Source of the DNA: Streptomyces sp. SAJ15
GTDB taxonomy: Bacteria; Actinomycetota; Actinomycetes; Streptomycetales; Streptomycetaceae
Length of the DNA: 64,000 nucleotides
Direction of reading: 5' to 3'
Assembly: GCF_007595705.1 (NCBI RefSeq)
Contig: NZ_NISY01000002.1
Span: 124,001-188,000, forward strand
Translations under genes and position numbers: made by a program
The notes under the pieces: generated by a model
Databases searched by the model: none
What the model saw: only the letters and a program-made list of their open reading frames with translations
Told to the model about the DNA's origin: nothing
Part shown: positions 37,704 through 46,593 of the stretch, piece by piece
How positions within the stretch are numbered: position 1 is the stretch's first letter
Layout: every line of letters starts with the position of its first letter

Positions 37704-37921
37704 GCACTTGTTCCCTTCCCTGCCTGCTGGCGCAGCCCGTTGTCAGTGCCTGCGGCTAGCTTCCATACGTTGCACAACCCCGAGGTCTACGCCGTGGGAT
37801 TCGAGGGGTATGCGGCGATCTGGTGGGATCTCAGCGTATAACTGATAGAAAGTCAAATATCATTGCAGGCAAGGCAGTTGACGCGTTAGCTGGTTCGAAT
37901 CCCGTCCCTGAGGGCAGGCTC
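37704..37921. promoter_or_regulatory. Divergent cas5/cas3 intergenic region with a tRNA-like segment
   Basis: These 218 bp should hold the promoters of both the cas5-cas8c-cas7 operon and cas3. The part from 37830 to 37913 is more AT-rich than its surroundings and partly tRNA-like. CTCAGCG (37830-37836) can pair 6 of 7 with CCCTGAG (37906-37912). A 5-bp stem ATTGC/GCAGT (37862-37866, 37874-37878) closes a 7-nt loop, and TGGTTCGAATCCC (37891-37903) looks like a T-arm. The D-region is too long and the anticodon-loop T33 is missing, so it is not a normal tRNA gene. Confidence 0.35.
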
Positions 37922-40201
37922 GTGGCCCACTCGCCGGGCCACCAAGGGACCTGGCACTGGTACGAAGACCACGCCCGCGGCACGGGCGAGCTGGCCCGTC
38001 GGTTCGCAGAGCCATGGGGAGGCGGTGACCTCGCCTACCAGCTCGGACGCGACCACGACACGGGCAAAGGGGCCTGTGCGTGGCAGGAGGGGCTGATCGA
38101 GGAGGCCACCACCGGCCGCAAGACCAGACGGCCCCCACACAACGACGCCGGAGCCCTCCTGTTCGCCCGGGCGACCGAACGTTCCCCCGCTCTGCTGCCC
38201 TGCGCCGGTGTGATCGAGGGACACCACACCGGTCTGTCCGCGTGGTCGGAAGTCCGGCTCCGGCTCAAGGCCCTAATGGCCGACTCCAGCGAGGTGGACG
38301 AAGCCATCCACAGGGTCGCCGCGATCATGCCGGAAATCCTGGACGGCTCATGCCCGGCCGCTCCGGACTGGCTCGACCCCCGTGACACGATCGCTGTGGA
38401 GATGCTGGTCCGCATGACCTACTCGGCCGTGGTCGACGCCGACCGGCTCGACACCGCAGCCCACTTCAGGCCCGGCACGCACATTCGGCCGCACATCGGG
38501 ATGGCGGAACTCTGGGAGCGGTACGAGGCCCGCCGCCAAGAGGCCATCGCCGAACGCCAGCGCTCCAAGGGAGCCTCCTGGCTGGACAAACTCCGCGAAA
38601 ACGTCTACCGGGAGGCACTCCAAGCCGCCACCGGCAAGCCGGGCGTCTACCGGCTGCACCTCCCGACCGGCGCCGGAAAGACGTTCACCGGCGGAGGCTT
38701 CGCCCTCCGCCACGCCTCCCTGCACAGACTGCGGCGCATCATCGTCGCAGTCCCCTTCATCTCCATCACCGAACAGAACGCAGCGGAGTACCGAAACCTC
38801 CTGGACCCCGAGCAAGGACCATCGGTCGTACTGGAACACCACTCAGCCGTGAACGTCGAAGCCCCGCAGCAACGCACACCACAGTCCGCCGGCACCTCGA
38901 CGAACGCGAGCCACGGCCAGAAAGGCGGCCGACCCAACCGGTGGTCGAAACTGGCAACCGAGAACTGGGACGCCCCCTTCATCGTCACCACCACCGTCCG
39001 CCTGATCGAAACAATCTTCGGAAACACCCTCTGGGCCACCCGCCGGCTCCACCGGCTCGCCAACTCCGTGATCGTCCTCGACGAAGTCCAGGCCCTCCCC
39101 GACAGTCTCCTTACCCCGATCCTCTCCGGCCTGCGAGAACTCGTAGAGCACTACGGAGTCACCCTCGTACTGTCATCGGCGACCCAGCCGGAACTCGCCG
39201 CACTGAACCCCTGGCGCTCCGGCCTCCCTCAACGCGACGTCGTCTCCGATCCCGCGCCGCTCTTCAAACAGCTGCGCCGCGTCAGATACGAGTGGCGGAC
39301 CGGCCCGGACGTGACCCTGGCAAGCATCGCCACCGAGGCGGCCGAGCACGACCAAGCCCTCGTCGTCGTCAACGGGACCAAGGACGCCAACCAGGTCCAC
39401 CGCGTCTGGATCGGCACCAACTATGCCGAGGACCCAGGCGTCCTGCACCTGTCTACCCGCATGACCGGCGGCCACCGCCGAGAAACCATCCAGACGACGA
39501 AGCAACGTCTGGAGGAGGGCCTGGACACTCTCCTCGTGTCGACCTCGCTCATCGAAGCTGGCGTCAACCTCGACTTCCCTCGCGGATACCGAGCCAGATC
39601 AACACCAGAGTCCGAACAGCAGGCCGCCGGACGGGTCAACCGCGAGGGCAAACGCCCAGCGCAGGACAGCGTCATGACCATCTTCGACCCCCGGGACGGA
39701 CTCAACCCGGAACTGGTCTACAACACGTGCGCCATCGCAGCAGCATCCCGCCACTTCGGCGACGGGCTGGCCTACCCCGACGATCTGGACGCCCTCCGCT
39801 CGTATTACCAGCACCGCTACCGCCTCCAGGCAGGACAACACTCCAAGGACCCCAACGGAGCCACCGGAGAAGTCATCGAAGCGCTGCGCGCAAAACTGCA
39901 CTACCCGGAGGTCGCGCGCAGAATGAGGATCATCGACAACGAGCACTCCGTAGCCGTAGTCGTCATCCGCCCCCACCTCAAAGAAGAAACCCGCCAGGCC
40001 GCCCAGAACGCCGTCGACCAGCTCCGCCGTGGCCTGCCAACACCGGCCACCTACCACACCCTGCAGGAACACATGGCATCCATCCCCCAGAGGGAACTAG
40101 AACTGGCAATCAACGCTGGCCACGCCATCGAAATCGCCGGTGACCTGCACCAGTGGATCGGCCCCTACCATCCCCAACGAGGTATCGAGCCTCTTGCATG
40201 A
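37922..40201 (+). CDS. cas3: Type I-C Cas3 nuclease-helicase (intact copy)
   Basis: This 759-residue effector unwinds and degrades target DNA after Cascade binding. The N-terminal HD nuclease domain shows VAHSPG, EDHARGTGELA and the HDTGK motif (GRDHDTGKGACAWQ). The SF2 helicase domain has Walker A PTGAGKT, VPFISITEQNAAEYRNLL, the DEVQ box VLDEVQALPD, SSATQPELA and motif VI QQAAGRVNR. I chose the GTG at 37922, which has a GAGGG site 7 bp upstream and puts AHS at the N-terminus; the frame is open to 37823. It is divergent from cas5 rather than leading the operon, which is unusual for I-C. Confidence 0.93.
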   Translation: MAHSPGHQGTWHWYEDHARGTGELARRFAEPWGGGDLAYQLGRDHDTGKGACAWQEGLIEEATTGRKTRRPPHNDAGALLFARATERSPALLPCAGVIEGHHTGLSAWSEVRLRLKALMADSSEVDEAIHRVAAIMPEILDGSCPAAPDWLDPRDTIAVEMLVRMTYSAVVDADRLDTAAHFRPGTHIRPHIGMAELWERYEARRQEAIAERQRSKGASWLDKLRENVYREALQAATGKPGVYRLHLPTGAGKTFTGGGFALRHASLHRLRRIIVAVPFISITEQNAAEYRNLLDPEQGPSVVLEHHSAVNVEAPQQRTPQSAGTSTNASHGQKGGRPNRWSKLATENWDAPFIVTTTVRLIETIFGNTLWATRRLHRLANSVIVLDEVQALPDSLLTPILSGLRELVEHYGVTLVLSSATQPELAALNPWRSGLPQRDVVSDPAPLFKQLRRVRYEWRTGPDVTLASIATEAAEHDQALVVVNGTKDANQVHRVWIGTNYAEDPGVLHLSTRMTGGHRRETIQTTKQRLEEGLDTLLVSTSLIEAGVNLDFPRGYRARSTPESEQQAAGRVNREGKRPAQDSVMTIFDPRDGLNPELVYNTCAIAAASRHFGDGLAYPDDLDALRSYYQHRYRLQAGQHSKDPNGATGEVIEALRAKLHYPEVARRMRIIDNEHSVAVVVIRPHLKEETRQAAQNAVDQLRRGLPTPATYHTLQEHMASIPQRELELAINAGHAIEIAGDLHQWIGPYHPQRGIEPLA

Positions 40202-40310
40202 CCATCCAGACCACCAAGCAGCGACTCATCGATAAACTGCTCAAGACCATGGTGTAAGGGTCAATGTCACAGGAACGAGAGCTTAAAACCTTGAACGCCG
40301 AACCAGGCTC

Positions 40311-41856
40311 GGCGGTCGCTCACCGGGATGGCCGAGGGCAACAGCGTGAGCAAGATCCCGCTGCACCTCACGACCGAGGTGGCGGTCACCCTCCGGGGCG
40401 ACCGAGAATCGCAACGGTGAGGACGCTCTCATGTTCCGTGGCGGCGTCAACTGGCGGTCGTCCTTCGGGGCGACCGGGGTCGCAACCGGATCATCGAGCG
40501 GGTCGACGGCCGGCCGTGGCTCCTGGCGGTCGCCCTTCGAGGCGACCGAGGATCGCAACTACAAGGTCGGCCCCGGCCCGGCCTGGTCGGACGCCGCTGG
40601 CGGTTGCCCTTCGGGGCGGCCGAGGATCGCAACGCTCTATTCTGGGAGTGGTGACCTCGGGCCTGGCAGGGTGGCGGTTGCCCTTCGGGGCGGCCGAGGA
40701 TCGCAACCTCTTCGTCCGGACGATGGTTCCGGACCCGACAAGTGGCGGTCGCCCTCCGGGGCGGCCGAGGATCGCAACACCGGCCGTCGGCTGATCGAGG
40801 AGCTGCGGGATCGTGGCGGTCGCCCTTCGGGGCGGCCGAGGATCGCAACGTGTTCCCGGACACGGCTAGCGTCCGGACCCCGACCGGTGGCGGTCGTCCT
40901 CCGGGGCGGCCGAGGATCGCAACGGCGCCTGGGACGGCGTGCCGACGGCCGGCTTCACCCTGGCGGTCGCCCTTCGGATGGCCGAGGATCGCAACTCGCC
41001 CCACTTGCCGAGGTTGCGACCGGTGCGACCGTGACGGTCGCCCTTTGGAGCGGTCGAGGATCGCAACTCGGTATGCTCCACCCCGTGACCGACACCCCAG
41101 ACACGTGGCGGTCGCCCTTCGGGGCGGTCGAGGGTCGCAACGTCCAGCGCCAGCTGCCGATGGACATCGACGTAGCGAGGTGGCGGTCGCCCTTCGGAGC
41201 GGTCGAGGATCGCAACTTGCCCGCGACGATCCGCAGGTTGATGCGGGGGTCGAGTGGCGGTCGCCCTTCGGGGCGGTCGAGGATCGCAACGGCCTGGAGT
41301 GGCACCGCACCTACCTGCCTGCCGACGGGTGGCGGTCGCTCTCCGGGGCGGCCGAGGATCGCAACGACTTCCCCGGCTGTATCAGCAGCTACACCTACGC
41401 CGGTGGCGGTCGCTTACCGGGGCGGTCGAGGATCGCAACTGCGACACGCCCCGGGCGAGCTGCTGCTCGATCCACGTGGCGGTCGCTCTCCGGGGCGGCC
41501 GAGGATCGCAACCGATATACGGTCCGCGAACTCCAAGGCGAGTACGACTGTGGCGGTCGCTCCCCGGGGCGGCCGAGGATCGCAACGCCGCCACGTCGAA
41601 CTGCTCGCGGATCTCGCTGACGGGTGGCGGTCGCCCTCCGGGGCGGCCGAGGATCGCAACGGTCCGCTGAACCAGTCTGGCCGGGCCCTGCGCAACGCTG
41701 GCGGTCACCCTTTGGAGCGGCCGAGGATCGCAACACGTACTGCCCCGATGACCGCGCAAACGCCAGGGGTGGCGGTCGCCCTTCCGGGTGGCCGAGGATC
41801 GCAATGACAAGGCGCTCAGCAACGTCCGTGCGGTCACCGGCGTGGCGGTCGCCCTT
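40311..41856 (+). CRISPR. CRISPR array 3: 20 full 37-bp repeats plus degenerate ends
   Basis: Twenty full-length or near full-length repeats run from 40379 to 41805 with 19 spacers of about 34-44 bp. A degenerate unit lies before them (about 40311-40342), and a truncated one (41842-41856) stops at the IS5-family element. The consensus begins GTGGCGGTCGCCCTTCGGGG and ends CGGCCGAGGATCGCAAC. Starts include 40379, 40451, 40523, 40597, 40671, 40742, 40813, 40887, 40960, 41031, 41105, 41180, 41254, 41329, 41403, 41476, 41550, 41624, 41698 and 41769. Central repeats are the most uniform. The likely leader is the 109 bp after cas3. Confidence 0.95.
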
Positions 41857-41857
41857 A

Positions 41858-42646
41858 GACGCCATTTCAGTTGGGGTGATCTTGCGGCAGTCTGGGGTGA
41901 TGACTGCTGCGCTTGTCGAGCGGATGGCGCCGGAAGAGCTGTGGACGTTGTTCCAGCGGGTGGTGCCACCGGCACCGGTCCGCCCGCAAGGTGGAGGGCA
42001 TCGCCGGCGAGGGGACCGCGAAGTGCTGGCCGCGATCGTTTTCGTGGCCACCTCGGGCTGCACCTGGAACCAACTCCCGCCGGGCTTCGGTCTGTCCGGG
42101 GTGACCGCCTTCCGGCGGTTCACCGAGTGGACCGAGGCCCGAGTGTGGGCCAAGCTCCACCGCTTGGTCCTGGACGAACTCGGCACCCGGGGTGAGCTGG
42201 ACTGGTCGCGGTGCGCGATCGACTCCGTCAGCGTCCGGGCCCTCAAAGGGGGCAGCTGACAGGACCGAATCCGACCGACCGCGGCAAGAAGGGATCGAGG
42301 CCAGGCCCTCATCCCGCTGGTCCGCGGCATACCGCCCATCCGCTCCCGCCGCGACCCGCGACGTCGACGACCTGGCAAGCTGCATGGCGACAAGGGCTAC
42401 GACTACCGCTACCTGCGGCAATGGCTCGCCGCCCGCGGCATCCGGCACCGTCTCGCCCGTAAAGGGGTCGAGTCATCCCAACGCCTGGGCCGACACCGCT
42501 GGGTCGTGGAGCGGACCATGTCCTGGCTGTCCAGCTGCCGCCGCCTCCACCGCCGCTACGAACGCAAGCCGGAACACTTCCTCGCCTTCACCGCCATCGC
42601 CGCGACCCTCATATGTCATCGTCGGCTTACCAAGTGAAATGGCGTC
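41858..42646 (+). mobile_element. IS5-family insertion sequence (789 bp) at the end of array 3
   Basis: The ends are 17-bp inverted repeats with one mismatch: GACGCCATTTCAGTTGG at 41858-41874 and the complement of GACGCCATTTCACTTGG at 42630-42646. They are flanked by a TTA target duplication (41855-41857 and 42647-42649). TNA-type duplications are typical of IS5-like elements. The left junction falls inside a truncated CRISPR repeat, and the right TTA is also the stop codon of the small minus-strand gene that follows. Confidence 0.9.
41900..42637 (+). pseudogene. IS5-family transposase, frameshifted with internal deletion
   Basis: The N-terminal part (RMAPEELWTLFQRVVP, TSGCTWNQLPPGFGLSG, CAIDSVSVRALKGG with the first catalytic Asp) is open from 41900 to 42259. 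The family continuation TGPNPTDRGKKGS appears in another frame. After it about 25-30 residues expected around a GGNRHD motif are missing, and the C-terminal part (HGDKGYDYRYLRQWL, WVVERTMSWLSSCRRLHRRYE) is in a further frame ending at 42637. The element is therefore probably not autonomous. Confidence 0.85.
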
Positions 42647-43042
42647 TTAGGCTGCCTTGCCAAACATCCAGCGGCGAACCACGGTGTAACCATCAGGAAG
42701 CTCGTCCCCTGTCAGTTCCCTGTACCTCGCCCTGGCCTCGTCGCTGGCGCGCTGACCGGGAGGGAGCCTTCGGAGGAAGGGGTCACGGTCAGGGGCGGGG
42801 GAGGATTGACGGGGCTCGCTCGCGGCTTCAGGAGGGAGGGACGGCGCCTGATTGTCGGCGTCTTCAGCGTCCCGCCCTTCCATGAGGCGGGCGACTGCGG
42901 CAGTCAGGGCCGCGCTGACGACCACGCCGCCGACGGCATGAATCTTCTCCCTGTGCTTCTGGTACAGCACTTTCGCCTTCGAGGTGAAGGACGTGGGCTT
43001 GCTGTCTTCGAGGGCGGGCTCGCAGGGCGTGGAGTCAGTCAC
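42647..43042 (-). CDS. Small hypothetical membrane protein (131 aa)
   Basis: From the GTG at 43042 the protein has a Lys-rich juxtamembrane stretch (TSKAKVLYQKHREKIHAVGG). One hydrophobic segment follows (VVVSAALTAAVARLM), then an acidic/Pro-rich linker and a conserved-looking tail (DPFLRRLPPGQRASDEARAR, then YRELTGDELPDGYTVVRRWM). The TAA stop coincides with the target duplication of the adjacent IS element, so the last residues may differ from the ancestral protein. I recall similar short Streptomyces proteins of unknown function. Confidence 0.6.
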   Translation of the reverse strand: MTDSTPCEPALEDSKPTSFTSKAKVLYQKHREKIHAVGGVVVSAALTAAVARLMEGRDAEDADNQAPSLPPEAASEPRQSSPAPDRDPFLRRLPPGQRASDEARARYRELTGDELPDGYTVVRRWMFGKAA

Positions 43043-43215
43043 GTGCACACATCTACCGGACTCAGCTCCCATCTGTCAGGAGATCACGCGACATCAGCCG
43101 ATCGGGAGAGCACTCTGCGGGTTTCATTACCAGACCAAGTTTTCAAGCGAGGGAGCCCTCGCTCTGGCCGCCCAGCGGCGGCGCATGGTTCCGGCGGACG
43201 GGGGATCACCCCGGC

Positions 43216-43737
43216 CTACTGCGGTGAGACCCATTCATCGAGCAAAGCTTGGCAGGCTTTGCCCAATCCCTCCAGCGCATCCTCTGCTTCAGCACCCGCC
43301 CAGGTAGCACGCGAAGCGGCGCTTCTCACCCGATCAGGTTCAGGGTCCAACAAAACGGTGCGCAATGCAGCGGTCCAACCCTGGACAACGTCGTATACGC
43401 GATCAGCGGCCTCAACGATGATGCCCGGACCTTCGAGCATCACGGTGTTCCGTACAGCCCAAAGCCGATCCTCCGCCCGCTGGAGCTCGTCTACGTGATC
43501 AGCCTGCACGGTCGGTAGGTCATTGCTCGCCAGGTTGCCGGCGTCGATGACCGCCTGCGCCTGCGTTATGAACTGGCTATAGGCGTCGCGGCGCACCTGT
43601 CGACGCCACAGTTCGTGCTGGCTGCGGCGCTGCTCTCTGCCGGTTTGCCGAACACCGACCAGGGTTCCGACGACTCCGATAGCTCCGCCGACGGCGGTTC
43701 CGATGAGTCCGACTATGTCTTGATCCACGTCGTCCAT
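43216..43737 (-). CDS. Hypothetical single-pass membrane protein (173 aa)
   Basis: The ATG at 43737 begins MDDVDQDIVGLIGTAVGGAI, a single N-terminal membrane helix to about residue 28. A basic, helical cytoplasmic domain follows (REQRRSQHELWRRQVRRDAY) with likely coiled coil. It resembles the many actinobacterial proteins with one helix and a soluble helical domain; no function is known to me. The frame is open upstream and reaches a helix-turn-helix-like segment through one frameshift (see the next entry). Confidence 0.6.
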   Translation of the reverse strand: MDDVDQDIVGLIGTAVGGAIGVVGTLVGVRQTGREQRRSQHELWRRQVRRDAYSQFITQAQAVIDAGNLASNDLPTVQADHVDELQRAEDRLWAVRNTVMLEGPGIIVEAADRVYDVVQGWTAALRTVLLDPEPDRVRSAASRATWAGAEAEDALEGLGKACQALLDEWVSPQ

Positions 43738-44023
43738 TGAACCCCGGGAGGTGAGCCGGTGCCGGGGCCTGTACCAAACCGTGAGGCCGATCTCGCCCGC
43801 CCGCGCGAGCGCAAGGGCAGAGACGTGCAGTCGGTGACGCGAGGCGTCGCCCGGCCCGCGCGGTGTGCCCGCTACCGCGCCGCGTCCTTTTGATGAGGCC
43901 ACGCTTCTCCAGCGCCCAGGCCGTGTGGATCGCGGAGGGAGGAAGAGCCACAGCATTGGTAGCCGCCGCAATCTCCCGCAGCAAGACAGCCTGCGGCTCC
44001 GTCAACACGTACTTCACGACCAT
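43577..44023 (-). CDS. Possible winged-helix fragment, probably frameshifted
   Basis: The ATG at 44023 starts VVKYVLTEPQAVLLREIAAA, then LPPSAIHTAWALEKRGLIKR, which reads like a MarR-type winged helix with the pattern of recognition helix plus wing. After GLIKRTRRG the sequence turns Arg/Pro-rich and overlaps the neighbouring gene in another frame. At that point the alternative frame gives RLHVSALALARAGEIGLTVW, a plausible continuation. One indel near 43870 would join the two, so I treat this as a broken or mis-sequenced regulator gene. Only the first 60 residues look convincing. Confidence 0.3.
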   Translation of the reverse strand: MVVKYVLTEPQAVLLREIAAATNAVALPPSAIHTAWALEKRGLIKRTRRGSGHTARAGRRLASPTARLCPCARAGGRDRPHGLVQAPAPAHLPGFNGRRGSRHSRTHRNRRRRSYRSRRNPGRCSANRQRAAPQPARTVASTGAPRRL

Positions 44024-44427
44024 GGGCTCCACTCGGCTTGCTGCGGGGCGGGCTGCCACCCTAGAGCCGGCGAGGCCGGGAACGGTCACACCGAAACCCG
44101 TTTCCGGGCGCACGGTGCCGAAGCCGCCCCTGCGAGCAGCGCCGGTGGAGTACATGGCCAGCCGGCTCATAGAACCTGGCCGGCAGGCTCCGTCCGAAAC
44201 CAGCGCAATAGCGGCATTTGCCTGCTCAAGTGGACGTTCACGGCCCGCCCGTGCCGACTGTCTTGGGGCGAGCTGTTGGAAAGAACATCCTGAAGAGAGC
44301 AAGGGGAGTCGTCCGGCGTCCGATCGAACCCAGGCACACTCAGGCCGCAAGTGATCAAAGGAGAAGCAGCGTTGTCAGTGCTGGGGGTGATGATGACTTC
44401 ACGTACTTCTTGTCCATGGGGGGCATG
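44024..44427. other. 404-bp gap upstream of the Gabija-like pair
   Basis: No convincing gene is present. The plus strand is open in parts but with poor codon usage. The last 100 bp should hold the promoter and leader of the gajA-like gene; a GGGGGG run at 44418-44423 is its likely ribosome-binding site. Confidence 0.4.
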
Positions 44428-46593
44428 ATGCACCTGAGTCGTATCGCGGTGAGTGGGTTTCGGGCGAGCGTAGACGGTGAGATGGTCTGCCATCTACCTG
44501 GCCGTTTCAGCGTGCTGATCGGAGCCAACGGCGTCGGCAAGACGACGCTGACGGATGCGCTCTACCTTGCTCATCCCGGCTCTCGCTTCCCGGTCCTGCC
44601 GAGGTACGGATCCGCCACGCTCGCACCCGAGAGGTCCACCCGCACCATCAAGGTGGAGTACCGGCTGGGCGATAGCCTCGCCGGGGAAGGCCGTCTCGGA
44701 CACCAGTTGTACGAGGTTGGCCACCAGCGCCTTGGGGGTGTCGCTCAGAGCTGGGGTGTCACACTGGGGCGCAGGCTCGGCAGCGTTACCTCGAAGATCG
44801 AGATAACGCCTGGTAGGTCCTTGGACCTAGACCCGTACAAGCTGATCTATCTGCCGGCCTTGCGTAGTCCGCTGGACGAACTGGCCCGCCGCGAAGCTCG
44901 GATCCTGGTTGAGCTGCTCCGTGCGGAACAGCAGCGCTTGAACGGCACCCGAAACCTTGTGGGACTCCGGGCGCGGGCCTCCCAGCTCCTTGAGGAGCTC
45001 GCCAAGGAGAGCATCATCGACGCCGTCGAAAAGAGGATCGGCGGGTACCTCACAGACTTGTCGGCTGGCGTGAGTCGCCAGTGGTCGTACATCCGCGGGC
45101 AGGTCATCGACGACACCTACTTGGCTCGAGTACTGGAAATCATGCTCGCTGTCATGGAGGGACGCAGATTCGCTCGGCCCCTTGAAATGTCCGGATTGGG
45201 ATACGTCAACCTCTTGCACATCGCCGTAATCCTGGCGGCGATACCGGACTCCACTGAAATTCCCCAAGACGCTGCTGACCAGCCGCCCCTCACGGATATC
45301 CAGCAGATCGAGCAGGCGACCAGGAACTCCGAACAGGCAGAGGCCGATTCCGAGGCGGAGGAGGACTCCTTCTTCGGTGCAAAGCCCTTCCACGCGACGG
45401 TCGTCATCGAGGAGCCTGAGGCACACCTTCACCCGCAGTTGCAGCACGCTCTCGTCCGATACCTGCGCAGAACCGTCAAGAAGCGGCCAGAGCTGCAGAT
45501 CATCCTCTCCAGCCATGCGACGGACGTCATCACGTCCTGCGTCCCCGAGGAACTCGTCGTCGTACGCCAGACGGCGCAGGGAAGAGTGTGCCGTGCTGTC
45601 GCCGACGTTGTACCGAACAAGCACCGCGACGTGACACTGCGGAAGACACGGCTCCATCTGGACGCCAGTCGGTCCGCCGCCCTCTTCGCCGACCGCCTCG
45701 TCCTGGTCGAGGGGGTCACCGACGCCGCCGTGCTTCGGGAGTTCGGCAGGACTTGGGCCGGAGAGGACGCACGCAAGCAGGCATTCATCGACGCGCTCAG
45801 CATTGTCCACATGGGATGGAAGGTCGGGCAGTGGCCGGCGCATCTCCTGGCGACTCGGGGTCAGGAACTGTGTACCAAACTGGCGATCCTCGTCGACAGT
45901 GATCTACCGTTCGAAAGCAACGAGCGCAAGAAGCCGACTTGGCTTTCCGACCACGATCCTTCGGTCGTCGAAGCCTTTGTCAGCCATCCGACCTTGGAAC
46001 CATCGATCACTGATGGTAACGAGGGCTTGATCGAGACGGCCCTACTCGAAGTGGACCTGCACGAGCCGCTCGTAACGGCCCGGACGGTATATGAACTGTT
46101 CCGCAGTGCTCGGGCGAGCAAGGACGGGAAGCCCGGCGTCCCAGCAGGGCTGGGTTCCAGTAAGAAGGGCGACTTTGCGCTTGCCTTCGCCGGTGTCCTG
46201 GCAAAAGCCAACGAAGCAGGTCCCGAGCAGGCGTCGCGCCTTCCGACCGTGCCCGATCACATGCGGCGGCTTTTCGAGTTCCTGTACCCGCCCATGCCGG
46301 CCGATGAGACCGACCCTTGTGAGCACATTGATGAGCCGGACTGGCTCGTGCTGGACGACCAACGGGACATGGATGAGCAACAGGCCGTTGACGAAGTGGA
46401 GTTCCACTGGCCGGATGATTGGCAGAAGGAAGAGATGGCGTGGGCGGAAGCAACCGGACACGATCCGATCCCTGAGCCGCCGGACTCCGCCGTGCCGGAT
46501 CCGGACGCGCCGCCATGGGAGGAACTCCAGTACTGGCAGCCCTCCCCTGAGGGGCTGGCCAACAGCCACACATCGAATGACGGTTTCCGATGA
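44428..46593 (+). CDS. gajA: OLD-family ATPase-TOPRIM nuclease, GajA-like
   Basis: This 721-residue protein has an ABC/SMC-type ATPase N-terminus: [19 protein letters not shown], Walker [10 protein letters not shown] (residues 32-40), Walker [16 protein letters not shown] and H-loop [11 protein letters not shown]-terminal TOPRIM nuclease domain has Glu428 ([13 protein letters not shown]) and Asp490/Asp492 (ILVDSDLP). OLD proteins paired with a UvrD-like helicase are class 2 OLD and correspond to GajA of the Gabija anti-phage system. A long acidic C-terminal extension makes it larger than the 578-residue B. cereus GajA. ATGs at 44416 and 44425 are alternative starts. It overlaps gajB by ATGA. 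Confidence 0.85.
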   Translation: MHLSRIAVSGFRASVDGEMVCHLPGRFSVLIGANGVGKTTLTDALYLAHPGSRFPVLPRYGSATLAPERSTRTIKVEYRLGDSLAGEGRLGHQLYEVGHQRLGGVAQSWGVTLGRRLGSVTSKIEITPGRSLDLDPYKLIYLPALRSPLDELARREARILVELLRAEQQRLNGTRNLVGLRARASQLLEELAKESIIDAVEKRIGGYLTDLSAGVSRQWSYIRGQVIDDTYLARVLEIMLAVMEGRRFARPLEMSGLGYVNLLHIAVILAAIPDSTEIPQDAADQPPLTDIQQIEQATRNSEQAEADSEAEEDSFFGAKPFHATVVIEEPEAHLHPQLQHALVRYLRRTVKKRPELQIILSSHATDVITSCVPEELVVVRQTAQGRVCRAVADVVPNKHRDVTLRKTRLHLDASRSAALFADRLVLVEGVTDAAVLREFGRTWAGEDARKQAFIDALSIVHMGWKVGQWPAHLLATRGQELCTKLAILVDSDLPFESNERKKPTWLSDHDPSVVEAFVSHPTLEPSITDGNEGLIETALLEVDLHEPLVTARTVYELFRSARASKDGKPGVPAGLGSSKKGDFALAFAGVLAKANEAGPEQASRLPTVPDHMRRLFEFLYPPMPADETDPCEHIDEPDWLVLDDQRDMDEQQAVDEVEFHWPDDWQKEEMAWAEATGHDPIPEPPDSAVPDPDAPPWEELQYWQPSPEGLANSHTSNDGFR

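Noticed and set aside
37830..37913. Functional tRNA gene
   Set aside because: The D-region is about 25 nt instead of about 19, position 33 is not T, the T-stem has a mismatch and there is no CCA. Kept only as a tRNA-like finding.
37823..37921. Longer N-terminus for cas3 from the GTG at 37823
   Set aside because: The added 33 residues (for example TDRKSNIIAGKAVDALAGSN) come from the AT-rich intergenic segment. The GTG at 37922 has a better ribosome-binding site and the usual AHS start.
40264..41807. Long open frames across CRISPR array 3 with repeated VAVALRGGRGSQ-type peptides
   Set aside because: They arise from the near 74-bp periodicity of a GC-rich repeat without stop codons; no start signal and no protein family.
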